DNA of 64,000 nucleotides, taken from Chromatiaceae bacterium (GTDB lineage: Bacteria > Pseudomonadota > Gammaproteobacteria > Chromatiales > Chromatiaceae). Below are positions 18,103 to 30,148 of the stretch, in pieces; positions within the stretch are counted from its first letter, which is position 1, and the number at the start of each line of letters is the position of its first letter. Below the pieces are notes generated by a model. The model saw only the letters and a program-made list of their open reading frames with translations, had not been told where the DNA came from and made no database searches. The translations under genes and the position numbers were made by a program. The stretch spans positions 1-64,000 of the forward strand of contig REDK01000116.1 in assembly GCA_007693535.1 (NCBI GenBank). The letters run 5' to 3'.

Positions 18103-18429
18103 ATGAAATTGACCTTGGCGACCGCGCAGTTCGACCAGCAGCAGGCCATATTCATCGCCGAGATCGTTGCGCGAATCCAGATCAAATTGCAAGAGGCCGG
18201 CATCCCCCAGGAAACGCAAGAAGATCTGACCGCCAGCATTGCCCTGAGCATCGCCGGTCTCGTCGACGATCTCGCCGCGATTGAGATCAATGGTTTGGAA
18301 GTTCATCCCTATCTGACCTTCCGCATCGCCGATGACGAACTCATTCATTGCGGCGAGAGTGCGTATACGCACGAGCAGGTCCACAACGCAATGCAGGGGC
18401 TGTTCCCCCATCACGGAAACACCAAGTAG
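18103..18429 (+). CDS. Hypothetical protein, 108 aa
   Basis: This is an acidic, alpha-helical looking soluble protein (start MKLTLATAQFDQQQAIFIAEIVARIQ). It has a well-formed hydrophobic pattern, a single cysteine (LIHCGESAYTHEQV) and no signal peptide. The frame is open upstream to 18028, but those residues are Arg-rich and unlike the rest. Function is unknown. It converges on the HIT gene with a gap of about 110 bases. Confidence 0.6.
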   Translation: MKLTLATAQFDQQQAIFIAEIVARIQIKLQEAGIPQETQEDLTASIALSIAGLVDDLAAIEINGLEVHPYLTFRIADDELIHCGESAYTHEQVHNAMQGLFPHHGNTK

Positions 18430-18540
18430 ACCCCGCTGATACAGTATGGATCTAAGCAACTGGGTAACAAGTGGCGGTGCGCTTCTTGACCCGCCGATGC
18501 CCCTGGCCCTGGTCATATCGACTCGCAACCAGGCCGCGCC

Positions 18541-18960
18541 TCAGTTGGTGGATAGCTGGTAGAGCTTCTTGTGAGGAATGACCCCGCGCACCCCCCCTTT
18601 GGGGTTTTCCACATCACCCCGATAGCGCGGAATGACATGAATATGCAAATGGTGAATGGATTGCCCCGCCCAGTGACCGACATTGATTCCGATGTTATAC
18701 CCATCAGGGTGGTATTGTTCCTCAATCAAGTCCTTACCGCGGGCGACTAGACCCCAGAGGTCAACCAACTCGGCATCCTGGATATCGAAGTAGCTGGCAA
18801 AATGCCGATATGGGATAACCAGGTAATGCCCGGGACTGACGGGATGCAAATCGTAAGCGGCAAATCCGTGCTCGCTCTCGAGCATCAGTCGCCTACCCGG
18901 CTTGGACACGCAAAAGCGACATTCCCCGTCGTTTTTCAGGTTCGTATCTGAGGGCTTCAT
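18541..18960 (-). CDS. HIT-family nucleotide hydrolase/transferase
   Basis: The 139-aa protein has the histidine triad HHLHIHVIPRY with the preceding GxNxGxxAGQS loop (NIGINVGHWAGQSI), and a CRFC pair near residue 14 that may bind zinc. HIT enzymes attack nucleoside phosphates; characterised members include Ap4A and adenylyl-adduct hydrolases. APS is itself a substrate of some HIT-superfamily enzymes (adenylylsulfatase, APS:phosphate adenylyltransferase). It is the last gene of the apparent sat-aprMBA unit, so a role in APS or adenylated by-product metabolism is an attractive inference. Confidence 0.88.
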   Translation of the reverse strand: MKPSDTNLKNDGECRFCVSKPGRRLMLESEHGFAAYDLHPVSPGHYLVIPYRHFASYFDIQDAELVDLWGLVARGKDLIEEQYHPDGYNIGINVGHWAGQSIHHLHIHVIPRYRGDVENPKGGVRGVIPHKKLYQLSTN

Positions 18961-19034
18961 CGCATCGTTTGCGACATAGACAACAAGGACGCTAGAGTAC
19001 TCAAGCGCATGGTCGGCGATACCCGTGCCTGCGC

Positions 19035-19544
19035 TCAGATTGGCTTGGCCGTCAAACCGCCGATATCTGGCCCCTGCGAAATGGCACCACCCGCAAGGAC
19101 TTCCTCATCCGTTGCCTCGCGCACGCTCAGGACTTCAAGCTCGAAGAGCACCTGTCTGCCACATAGCGGATGATTCCCATCAATGGTCAGCGTCTGATTG
19201 TCCAGCCGGGTGACCAAGAAGCTCCTGGTCTCACCTTTATCGTTTTCCATCACAATATGAGTACCGACCTCTCGGTACTCCTCAGGGACATTTTCAATCC
19301 GGTCGGTCACGACCAAGGATTCGTCCCTCGCCCCATAAAGATCGGTGCAGTCGATCGGCACCGAGATCCGGTCGCCGACGACCTTTCCCTCTAGTTCCGC
19401 CATAACCCGCGGCTCCAACACCGGGTTGGTGCCGTGCACATACCCCAGCGGGAAATCGACCTTCATCAGCAGGTTGCCGGTCTTTTGATCCAGGACACGA
19501 TAGGTCAGCTCGACAAACTTGTTATCCTTGATGCACTCGTTCAT
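19035..19544 (-). CDS. FKBP/SlyD-type peptidyl-prolyl isomerase
   Basis: The 169-aa protein has the SlyD-like split FKBP fold: FVELTYRVLDQKTGNLL at the start, the GYVHGTNPVLEPRVMAELEGKVVGDRISVPI motif, then an insert-in-flap segment and FLVTRLDNQTLTIDGNHPLCGRQVLFELEVLSV. The His-rich metal-binding tail of SlyD is absent. It probably acts as a cytoplasmic isomerase or chaperone. It lies 15 bases after the 116-aa gene and before the HIT gene, so it is likely co-transcribed with aprMBA, perhaps aiding folding or assembly. Confidence 0.88.
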   Translation of the reverse strand: MNECIKDNKFVELTYRVLDQKTGNLLMKVDFPLGYVHGTNPVLEPRVMAELEGKVVGDRISVPIDCTDLYGARDESLVVTDRIENVPEEYREVGTHIVMENDKGETRSFLVTRLDNQTLTIDGNHPLCGRQVLFELEVLSVREATDEEVLAGGAISQGPDIGGLTAKPI

Positions 19545-19559
19545 CGCCTTTGCCTTGGG

Positions 19560-19910
19560 TCAGAAAATCGACGCAGCAAAGATTCGCACGTCTCCATTCT
19601 CGTAGCCGAGGACCATTCGGCCCAGCCACTCACCAGCCCGAGCCTTGCTGCGCACCCGATAGAGTACGGTCACATGCTCGCCACGGCGGATCAGTCCGAG
19701 AAAGTCCCTGTCCTCGACCAGATTGCGGGCCAACTCACTGTGTACGAACTGTTTACCCATTTCGACTTCGTTCAAGCCGAGCAGCAGATTGTAGGAGAAC
19801 TTGCGGATAAATTTGCCATACTCACCCTGATTGGAATACGTGATGAGCTCATCCCACATAGGATGCGCGATTGCGATGATCTCTTCGTCGGTTAAATCGT
19901 TGATATTCAT
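19560..19910 (-). CDS. Hypothetical protein downstream of aprA, 116 aa
   Basis: The ATG at 19910 starts a soluble alpha/beta protein (MNINDLTDEEIIAIAHPMWD; GKFIRKFSYNLLLGLNEVEMGKQF; EHVTVLYRVRSKARAGEWLGRMVLGYENGDVRIFAASIF). The C-terminal half has alternating strands resembling an NTF2/SnoaL-like or small beta-barrel fold, but I cannot assign it. The frame extends upstream to 20018 with unlike residues. It lies 193 bases after aprA; that gap has a GGGCCC/GGGCCC hairpin but no T-run, so read-through is possible. Confidence 0.65.
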   Translation of the reverse strand: MNINDLTDEEIIAIAHPMWDELITYSNQGEYGKFIRKFSYNLLLGLNEVEMGKQFVHSELARNLVEDRDFLGLIRRGEHVTVLYRVRSKARAGEWLGRMVLGYENGDVRIFAASIF

Positions 19911-20103
19911 ATGCCGCTCTCGTCTCCACCCCGGCAGGCTCGCGAAGCCAGGTGCGGTGCCAACCCGAGTCAAAACGGGTGCACGCCACCCCCTGTCCAC
20001 GGTCTCGCGCCAGACCACGCGACCACGCGAATGCGTCTGCCGCGACGAATAACCTCGGGGCCCCGCGGGTATGCCAGGGCCCAGTGCTAGAGCGCGCGAA
20101 TTG

Positions 20104-21966
20104 CTATGCCTCGACCAGGTGATAACAGGGTGCCTTTTCCATGGTGTATTCCCCGGTCTCGGGATCGCGACGAGACAGGGTCAGCACATGCCAGTTCTCG
20201 TCGTCCACCTTCATCGCGTCACCCCGGTAGTAATAACCCGGCCAGCGGGTTTCCTTGCGGAACAGGGTGTGCTGCATCACCGCCTCGGAGGTCAGCTGGC
20301 GGTGCTTCAACTCCCAGGCACGCAGCAACTCGTGAACGTTCTCCGCGGCCAGTTTTTCTAGATCCTCTCCCAGGATCTTCATTTTCTTCAGGCCGATATT
20401 TAGCAGCTTCTCGTTGGTCATGTAGCTGACAGTGACGCCGCCACAGTATTCATCCATCAACTTCTGCAGGCGGTCGAGGCCCTGACGTGGATTGATGTAG
20501 TTCGGATTCACCGACCCGGCAGTGATCTCGTTGCGGTAGATCCGGTATTGCTCCAGCGGCTTGTAGATCTCCTCGCGACGCTGGTTGATTTGCTCCTCGG
20601 AGACGCGAATGCCTTCGGCCTTGCCATCGTCGATGTACTTGCAGGCGGCCTTGGCGGCGAGACGACCCTCGGTGAAGGAGCCCGAAGAGAAAGCATGCGG
20701 CGTACCGCCCGCCGCATCGCCGGCACCGAACAGCCCTTCGACCGTCGTCATGCGGTTGTAGCCCCAGAAATACTCGGGCGGGGAGATGTCCTCGGGTCCC
20801 GAGCACCAGGCGCCACAGCCGGTCGCGTGCGAACCCATGACATAGGGCTCGGAGGTGGTCAGTTCTGGGTTTTCGTTTTTCGGGTCCACGTCGGTCGCGG
20901 CCCAGAGCACGGCTTGCCCGACGGTCATGCCGAGGAAGTTGTGCCAGCCGATTTCCTCCAGGTGGGGATCCTGGAAGGCTTCCATGGTCACCATATGGAT
21001 GGGGCCGCGACCAGCATTCACCTCGTTGATGAGCGCGTGGTTGCGCAAGCAGGTCGGGATAGGGCGATGGGTCCGGTGCGAGACTTCCGGATCAAGATAT
21101 TCCTTTCCGACTATTTCCTGGAGCTGCGGCCACCATTTGGACTCATACTCCTCGCCGTTGCAGTTCTGGGTATAGGTCTTCAGGTGCAGGAAGTAGGCGC
21201 CAACCGGACCGTAGCCGTCCTTGAAGCGGGCCAGCACGATGCGGTTCTCCATCTGGGTCATCTTGGCACCGGCGCCGATCAACAGGCCATAGGCCGAGCC
21301 CGACGACCAGGGCGCATACCAGACGCGACCGGCGCCCTCGCCGACCGAACGCGGCTTGTAAATATTGGAGGCACCGCCCGCCGCTACGATCACGGCCTTG
21401 GACTTGAAGACGTGATAGTTCCCGGTGCGCACATTGAAACCGACTGCGCCAGCTACCCGGTTCGGCTTGCCCTCGTCCATCAGTAGATGGGTCAGGCAGA
21501 TGCGGTTGAAGACCTTGTCGGCCGATTTCTTGGCCGCCTCGGCGACGATGGGCTTGTAGGACTCGCCGTGGATCATGATCTGCCAGCGCCCTTCGCGCTG
21601 ATAGGCGCCGGTCTTGGGGTTGCGCATCAGCGGCAGGCCCCATTCCTCGAACTGATGCACGGTGGAGTCGACATGGCGCGCCATGTCGAACAGCAGATCC
21701 TCGCGCACCAGACCCATCAGGTCGATGCGCGCGTAACGCACATGATCTTCCGGATTGTTCTCGCCGAAGCGAGTCCCCATGTAGCAGTTGATCGCATACA
21801 GCCCTTGAGCGACCGCGCCGGAACGGTCGATATTGGCCTTTTCGGCGACGACGATCTTCTTGTCTTTACCCCAGTAACGTGACTCGAAGGCCGCGCCCGT
21901 GCCACCGAGGCCGGCGCCAGCGACCAAGATGTCGATGTTGTCTTCGATAATCGTCTTGAAGGCCAT
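20104..21966 (-). CDS. aprA: Adenylylsulfate reductase alpha subunit AprA
   Basis: AprA is the FAD subunit that interconverts sulfite plus AMP with APS; in sulfur oxidisers it runs in the APS-forming direction. The 620-aa protein shows the FAD motif (ILVAGAGLGGTGAAFES), the fumarate-reductase-like fold and conserved segments (DRSGAVAQGLYAINCY, GHATGCGAW-like SHATGCGAWCSGPEDI, GAGDAAGGTPHAFSSGSFTEGR). The ATG overlaps the aprB stop by one base (TGATG). It belongs to the sat-aprM-aprB-aprA block. Confidence 0.98.
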   Translation of the reverse strand: MAFKTIIEDNIDILVAGAGLGGTGAAFESRYWGKDKKIVVAEKANIDRSGAVAQGLYAINCYMGTRFGENNPEDHVRYARIDLMGLVREDLLFDMARHVDSTVHQFEEWGLPLMRNPKTGAYQREGRWQIMIHGESYKPIVAEAAKKSADKVFNRICLTHLLMDEGKPNRVAGAVGFNVRTGNYHVFKSKAVIVAAGGASNIYKPRSVGEGAGRVWYAPWSSGSAYGLLIGAGAKMTQMENRIVLARFKDGYGPVGAYFLHLKTYTQNCNGEEYESKWWPQLQEIVGKEYLDPEVSHRTHRPIPTCLRNHALINEVNAGRGPIHMVTMEAFQDPHLEEIGWHNFLGMTVGQAVLWAATDVDPKNENPELTTSEPYVMGSHATGCGAWCSGPEDISPPEYFWGYNRMTTVEGLFGAGDAAGGTPHAFSSGSFTEGRLAAKAACKYIDDGKAEGIRVSEEQINQRREEIYKPLEQYRIYRNEITAGSVNPNYINPRQGLDRLQKLMDEYCGGVTVSYMTNEKLLNIGLKKMKILGEDLEKLAAENVHELLRAWELKHRQLTSEAVMQHTLFRKETRWPGYYYRGDAMKVDDENWHVLTLSRRDPETGEYTMEKAPCYHLVEA

Positions 21967-22448
21967 CAGTAGTACACCCCTTCTTTCATTTTCAGACCAT
22001 TGGACTGGAGCGTGTGCAGTTGGCCGTCGTCGAAGCGCAGGTATTTGGGCTCGTTGTACAGGCGTTGACTGTCGCGCATCTCCTGGGTCGGGGCGGGCTC
22101 GTCAGCGAGCTTGGGGATACACTGGCCCCAAGGCTTCGTTGTGATGGGCGCCAGCAGGGTCATATCCTTTTTGCCATTGCGGAAGATGATCCGCCAGGCA
22201 ATCACCCCCTTTTCCTCGTCGCGACGCACCCGCACCGAGTGGCCGAGCGGCGCGAAATCGGCGTAACCGCGCACATCGATGGCGTTGTGCGGGCAAGCCT
22301 TGACGCAGGAGTAGCACTCCCAGCACATGTTGGGCTCGATGTTGTAGGCTCGACGCACAGTGCTGTCGATGTGCATGATGTCCGAGGGGCAGATATCAAC
22401 GCACTGGCCACAACCATCGCAGCGGGTCATGTAGACGAAAGTCGGCAT
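21966..22448 (-). CDS. aprB: Adenylylsulfate reductase beta subunit AprB
   Basis: AprB is the iron-sulfur subunit with two [4Fe-4S] clusters that wire AprA to the membrane partner. The eight ligands are visible in CDGCGQCVDICPS and CWECYSCVKACPHN. The tail beyond residue 100 wraps around AprA in known structures. GAGGAACCGGAG precedes the ATG. It is translationally coupled to aprA and follows aprM by 40 bases. Confidence 0.98.
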   Translation of the reverse strand: MPTFVYMTRCDGCGQCVDICPSDIMHIDSTVRRAYNIEPNMCWECYSCVKACPHNAIDVRGYADFAPLGHSVRVRRDEEKGVIAWRIIFRNGKKDMTLLAPITTKPWGQCIPKLADEPAPTQEMRDSQRLYNEPKYLRFDDGQLHTLQSNGLKMKEGVYY

Positions 22449-22488
22449 CTCCGGTTCCTCTTCGTAGCTTGATGCAGCGATTCAGGAT

Positions 22489-23340
22489 TCAGTAGTGGCT
22501 CGGCGCTTCACGCTTGATACCCAGCCCCATGTACGGCGGTTTTTCGCCCATGTACTCAGGGATATCCGGATAGCGTTCTTTGACCACGGGATCGGTCAAC
22601 TCGGGCAAATCGGGTAGCTTATCCAGCGAACCATCCGCCTCGGAGACCTTCTTCTGAAATGCCGCCGCAGGTTTAAAGAACATGTGAGCAAACTTCGACC
22701 AAAAGACGGTACTGAAGAGCGTCGTCGCGGCAGTGATGAAAATGAAGAAGGCAATGCCGGCTAGCACGCCGCCACCGGCCGCTTGCAGCACAGACCAGAC
22801 CAATGCGAACATGGCCATCAACACCAGCGACACGACGAACAGGTCCGACAGGTGAACGTCATGCCACTCATGGCCCTCGGCGCGCACATCGACGCGGATC
22901 TTGAACCAAAACCAGGCGCCGCCCACGCAGATCGACACAGCGCCAAGATGCCAAAGTAGAGGCGCGATGAAGGATCCGTCCCCCGCTGCCGCCGGCAGAT
23001 CAAAAATCATTACGGCCGTCGTCGCTACGAAGACGACGAACCCGTACATCAGAAGCAGGTGAGATTTCCGCCGATCGGGGTTCTCGAATTCGCCCGAGGC
23101 CAAGACCTCATTAGTCAGCGTGCTGACGGCAATGCGGATCTTCTCCGCGCGGTTGACCTCCCGCAGAGCGAATTGCTTCAGCGACTGTCCTTTCTCGAAG
23201 AAATACTTCGCGCTCTTCTTGTGTCTGATGTCGAGTAGCGTGCCCCCGATGACCGCAAGGACCATCAGAATCACGTAAGCCTGCATCACGGCAGGCGGAA
23301 TCAGAACCGAAAGCTCCGCGAAGGGGTTGCTGGTGATCAT
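22489..23340 (-). CDS. aprM: AprM, membrane anchor for APS reductase
   Basis: This 283-aa integral membrane protein has about five helices (VMQAYVILMVLAVIGGTLL, LLLMYGFVVFVATTAVMIF, PLLWHLGAVSICVGGAWFWF, LFVVSLVLMAMFALVWSVL, GIAFFIFITAATTLFSTVFW). It ends in a charged cytoplasmic tail. The genomic position before aprBA and the QmoC/heterodisulfide-reductase-like membrane topology fit AprM, which replaces Qmo in many purple sulfur bacteria and passes electrons from AprBA to quinone. Upstream, a TTATC/GATAA pair and AT-rich bases at about 23350-23420 probably hold a promoter. Confidence 0.92.
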   Translation of the reverse strand: MITSNPFAELSVLIPPAVMQAYVILMVLAVIGGTLLDIRHKKSAKYFFEKGQSLKQFALREVNRAEKIRIAVSTLTNEVLASGEFENPDRRKSHLLLMYGFVVFVATTAVMIFDLPAAAGDGSFIAPLLWHLGAVSICVGGAWFWFKIRVDVRAEGHEWHDVHLSDLFVVSLVLMAMFALVWSVLQAAGGGVLAGIAFFIFITAATTLFSTVFWSKFAHMFFKPAAAFQKKVSEADGSLDKLPDLPELTDPVVKERYPDIPEYMGEKPPYMGLGIKREAPSHY

Positions 23341-23517
23341 TGCATCGAGTCTCCGTTGGCTACAGATAGACGCGATATCAGTTTATCACGAGATAACGAA
23401 ATGCCTATAGACCAGGATCAACAAAAGGCGTCGTGACGGGGCTTGCCACAGTGCCGGCTTTCCCGGCTCCTCCGGTGCACGGTCAAGACCAGGAAGGGAT
23501 CGCAGCGGGGGCTTTGA

Positions 23518-24705
23518 TCAGTTCAACGACTGGTAATAATCCATCAGGATCTGCGCCACCTCGGGGCGCGAAAACTCCGGCGGCGGCGCCTTCCCCTGCC
23601 CCAGCATTTCGCGAACCCGAGTTCCGGACAACAGAACAAAGTCATCCTTGGCGTGATCTGGCGCGTCGCGCATCATGACCACACGGTTCAGTTTTTTCGA
23701 GTAAGCCGTGTGGTCAGCCGCGAAGATTTCGATCGTCAGCGCGCCCGGGGGTACTTCGTCGGTGAAGATGGTCTGTGCGTCGAAGGGGCCATAATAATCG
23801 CCAACGCCCGCATGATCCCGCCCGACGATAAAATGGGTTGCGCCTAGGTTCTGGCGGAAATAGGCATGGAGCACTGCCTCGCGCGGCCCGGCATAGAGCA
23901 TATCGAAGCCGTAGCCGGTAATCATCACCGTGTTGGCCGGGAAGTAGAGTTCCGCCATTTTGCGGATCGCCGCATCCCGCACCGGCGCTGGAATATCGCC
24001 CGGCTTCAGCTTGCCGAGCAGCATGTGGATCACGACGCCGTCGGCGTTGACAGCTTCCATGGCCATCTTGCACAGCTCCTCATGAGCGCGATGCATGGGA
24101 TTGCGGGTCTGGAAGGCGACGATCCGGTGCCAGCCTCGCTCCTGGATTTCGTTACGAATCTCGACCGCGGTGCGGAAGGTATCGGGAAAGTGATTTTGAA
24201 AATATGAAAAACTCAGCACGTGGATTGGCCCTGAAACCGCCATCCGACCCTGGCTGTGAAACGCCTTTACACCGGGATGCTCCAGATCTAAGGTGCGGAA
24301 GACTTTTTCGGTCAACAGCGCCATCTGCTCGTCGGAGACCGGTTCGATCGCGGCCACATCCATGACCGCTAGCACCGGATGACCCTCGACATTCGGATCG
24401 CGCAGCGCGATGCGCCCGGCACCAGCGATCGCATCGGTGGATTCGAGCAGGCACAGCAGCGGCACTGGGAAGAAGCGACCATCGGTCATGGTCATCGAGC
24501 GCGCGACGCTCAGCGCGTCGGCGAGATTCATAAAGCCCTCGAGCGGGCTGAAATAACCCGCCCCGAGCATCACCGCATTGCCGGCGGCCTGAGAGCTGAT
24601 GATCACCGACGGGAGCGAGTCGGCCTCATGGGCGAGTCGCTGGTGGTGCGCGGTGTCATAGACAAAACGCGGGTGGAGTATGTCCGAGCCGATGGGCTTG
24701 ATCAT
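23518..24705 (-). CDS. sat: ATP sulfurylase (dissimilatory Sat)
   Basis: Sat combines APS with pyrophosphate to give sulfate and ATP, the last step of the APS branch of sulfite oxidation. The 395-aa monomer-type enzyme has the motifs QTRNPMHRAHEEL (substrate and phosphate binding), GRDHAG and MRDAPDHAKDDFVLLSGTRVREML. A perfect AGGAGG lies ahead of the ATG at 24705; the longer frame is rejected. Two direct copies of AGGGCGAAGGCC sit just upstream. aprM starts 177 bases downstream. Confidence 0.97.
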   Translation of the reverse strand: MIKPIGSDILHPRFVYDTAHHQRLAHEADSLPSVIISSQAAGNAVMLGAGYFSPLEGFMNLADALSVARSMTMTDGRFFPVPLLCLLESTDAIAGAGRIALRDPNVEGHPVLAVMDVAAIEPVSDEQMALLTEKVFRTLDLEHPGVKAFHSQGRMAVSGPIHVLSFSYFQNHFPDTFRTAVEIRNEIQERGWHRIVAFQTRNPMHRAHEELCKMAMEAVNADGVVIHMLLGKLKPGDIPAPVRDAAIRKMAELYFPANTVMITGYGFDMLYAGPREAVLHAYFRQNLGATHFIVGRDHAGVGDYYGPFDAQTIFTDEVPPGALTIEIFAADHTAYSKKLNRVVMMRDAPDHAKDDFVLLSGTRVREMLGQGKAPPPEFSRPEVAQILMDYYQSLN

Positions 24706-25292
24706 GCGCGAACCTCCTAGGGCGAAGGCCAGGGCGAAGGCCAGGGGAAAGGTAAGAAAACGCCGGCGGATCACCGAGTCGGTCCGTGGGTTCGCGGACG
24801 CGCGGCGTAACTGTTGATCGCGAGCATGGCGACCGGCCCGGCCTGCACCGGACAGGCACCGGCTGGGCAGTGGCGCAAGCGCCCGTTTCACCTCGTGAAA
24901 ATAGCAGAAAATTTACGGTTTTGCGAAACCTGTCGGCGCACGAGATCCTGGTCCCTCAGGAGGCGAGGCTTCCCCCAACCCATGCGCCGACGCCCCCACT
25001 GGACCGTGATTGTCTAGGGATGCAGGAAGTCCAGGCGCCTGCGCGTGTCAGCGGCGGGGCGATCGATCGCGACCCGACTGGAGAGGATGGACAGGAGCTG
25101 CCGGCTAGGCGAGAAGGCTCATCAGGTGAGCGCAGGGGTGAGCGGAGCGCGGGGGCAAGCTTCAGTCGCGCCGCGCACTAGCGGGAGACACGGGCGGCAG
25201 ACTGCGCCCTCGCCGCCGCCCGCCGGACCTGCTCGCGCGTCTAGCGACTGTGGGCCGGAACGGATCGGCCGTGCCGGCAGCGTTCACTACGC
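24706..25292. other. Intergenic region between sat and tRNA-Gly
   Basis: No gene is supported in this roughly 590-base divergent gap. A TTTCAC-CTC-GTGAAA hairpin and an AT-richer patch at about 24895-24925 could belong to a regulatory site for sat, but no recognised operator is visible. Confidence 0.3.
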
Positions 25293-25320
25293 TTGACAAG
25301 CCCGACTTCATGGATAGAAT
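25293..25320 (+). promoter_or_regulatory. Promoter of tRNA-Gly
   Basis: TTGACA at 25293-25298 and TAGAAT at 25315-25320 with 16-base spacing lie 14 bases before the mature tRNA 5' end. Confidence 0.75.
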
Positions 25321-25333
25321 GATCGGTCTAGAT

Positions 25334-25409
<76 letters not shown>

Positions 25410-25417
25410 AGTCGACG

Positions 25418-25448
25418 AACGGCGGTCTTCGGGCCGCCGTTTGTTTTT
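25418..25448 (+). terminator. Terminator after tRNA-Gly
   Basis: AACGGCGG (25418-25425) pairs with CCGCCGTT (25434-25441) around an 8-base loop, followed by TTGTTTTT. Confidence 0.9.
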
Positions 25449-25549
25449 CTGTACCCAGTGTCTGTCGGCATTTCTGCCCGGGGGTTGCGCCCGTCAGACG
25501 CTTGCCGTTTCAATGATTGCCTCGACTACCCGGAACCGGAGGGCAAATC

Positions 25550-25939
25550 GTGAACCTGCAGAACTCGGTCCGGCGCCATGGCTGCTTGTGCCTGCTGTTG
25601 GCAAGCCTCGCGGCCCTGGCCCAGGCGGCTGAACCACCAGCGTACGTGACCGGCGGTGTGGGTGAGAGCGGTCGCGCGGAACTGACGGCGATCCAGGAGC
25701 AGTTCTCCCTGAAACTGGTCTTCGCTGCCCACAGCGGTGCCTTTCTGGGCGCGGTCAACGTGGACATCGTCGATAGCGCCGGGCAGTCGTTGCTGAGTGC
25801 CGTATCCGACGGGCCCTGGATGCTGGTGAACCTACCCCCCGGCCGGTATCGAATCAGCGCCACCTATCGGGATGCGACCCAGACCGAGGAGGTCGAGGTT
25901 CCGGCCAGCGGACTGCGCCAGGTAGACCTGCGCTGGTAG
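25550..25939 (+). CDS. Secreted protein with carboxypeptidase-regulatory-like domain
   Basis: From the GTG at 25550 (GGAGGG seven bases upstream) the 129-aa product has a signal peptide (CLCLLLASLAALAQAAE). It then has a beta-sandwich style domain (LKLVFAAHSGAFLGAVNVDIVDSAG, MLVNLPPGRYRISATYRDATQTEEVEVPASG) like the transthyretin-related regulatory domains of secreted proteins. Function is unknown, probably a periplasmic or surface protein. A strong terminator lies about 135 bases downstream. Confidence 0.78.
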   Translation: MNLQNSVRRHGCLCLLLASLAALAQAAEPPAYVTGGVGESGRAELTAIQEQFSLKLVFAAHSGAFLGAVNVDIVDSAGQSLLSAVSDGPWMLVNLPPGRYRISATYRDATQTEEVEVPASGLRQVDLRW

Positions 25940-26073
25940 CCGCCGCCCGGGGCGATCGGTATCGTCCCCCGCTTGAGTCAGCACGATGCAGCAGCGCGGC
26001 GTCAGGGAACCGCGCGACGTTCACGCCGCCGATCGGGCAATCGCTCGTAGGCAACCCGGGGGACTACCGAAGA

Positions 26074-26099
26074 AGGCCGCGCAAGGCGGCCTTTTTTTC
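26074..26099 (+). terminator. Terminator between convergent genes
   Basis: AAGGCCGC (26074-26081) and GCGGCCTT (26087-26094) flank a 5-base loop and run into a T-stretch. It ends the plus-strand secreted-protein transcript before the convergent ilvC. Confidence 0.9.
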
Positions 26100-26115
26100 A
26101 GCGGGATGGCAGCGC

Positions 26116-29609
<3,494 letters not shown>

Positions 29610-29676
29610 GGATTAGGGTTGCCGGGCGCCTGCTGGTCACCCCGCTGGTCCAACGCGATGCACCCGGAATATGCGG

Positions 29677-29700
29677 AAAACACTCGAAAATACCCGAGTG
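29677..29700 (-). promoter_or_regulatory. Possible leader hairpin upstream of ilvB
   Basis: On the minus strand CACTCG and CGAGTG form a 6-bp stem around an 8-base loop, followed by TTTT, about 70 bases before the ilvB start. It could be a weak attenuator, but no leader peptide rich in Ile, Val or Leu is evident. Confidence 0.25.
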
Positions 29701-29962
29701 CTGCCAGTAGGGTCAAGGGATCAACGGGGACCGAGCTTGGGCCGGGATCGTCGCCGGAATCGGGGCCACCGCACCCCCGGCCACGCACCCCCTTCCATTG
29801 ACGCCCCGCGGGCCGCTGTCGATACTCGAAACCCCGCAGGCGACGTCCGGCCTGCACTTGGGGCGAGCAGACACCCCTCCTCGCAGCCAGTACAGGCAAA
29901 CCTGATGGTCCCGATGCTGGAATCTGCCCCCGCAGCGCCTGCCGGCTGGCCGTGGCTGGGCT

Positions 29963-30133
29963 GTGTTGCCCCTGCTGCCGAACGCGGCACCACCGGTGGC
30001 CACGCACATCGATCTCTGCGTCGATAATCAGGGCGTGGCGGTGGTTTCCCAGCGCCCGCCGCCAGGCGTGGCCGAGCGCGATGCCCGGCTGGCGGAGGCC
30101 CACGCCCGAATCGAAGTCCTTTGCGACGACTGA
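29963..30133 (+). CDS. Possible small protein upstream of the tautomerase
   Basis: A GTG-started frame of 56 codons ends 15 bases before the tautomerase ATG. The product (THIDLCVDNQGVAVVSQRPP, ERDARLAEAHARIEVLCDD) has a plausible strand-then-helix composition with two cysteines. The start is unsure and no ribosome site is clear. It is offered as a candidate only. Confidence 0.3.
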   Translation: MLPLLPNAAPPVATHIDLCVDNQGVAVVSQRPPPGVAERDARLAEAHARIEVLCDD

Positions 30134-30148
30134 ACGGAGACCCGGACG

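Noticed and set aside
17000-24700. Sulfur region as a horizontally acquired low-GC island
   Set aside because: Hand counts vary too much to support it: 32/60 G+C at 22621-22680 and 33/60 at 19261-19320, but 39/60 in aprA (21001-21060), against 41/60 in msbA (41701-41760). A sliding-window calculation would be needed.
24786-25181. 131-residue plus-strand frame upstream of tRNA-Gly
   Set aside because: Arg/Gly-rich translation without motifs in a gap that has no ribosome site; treated as non-coding.
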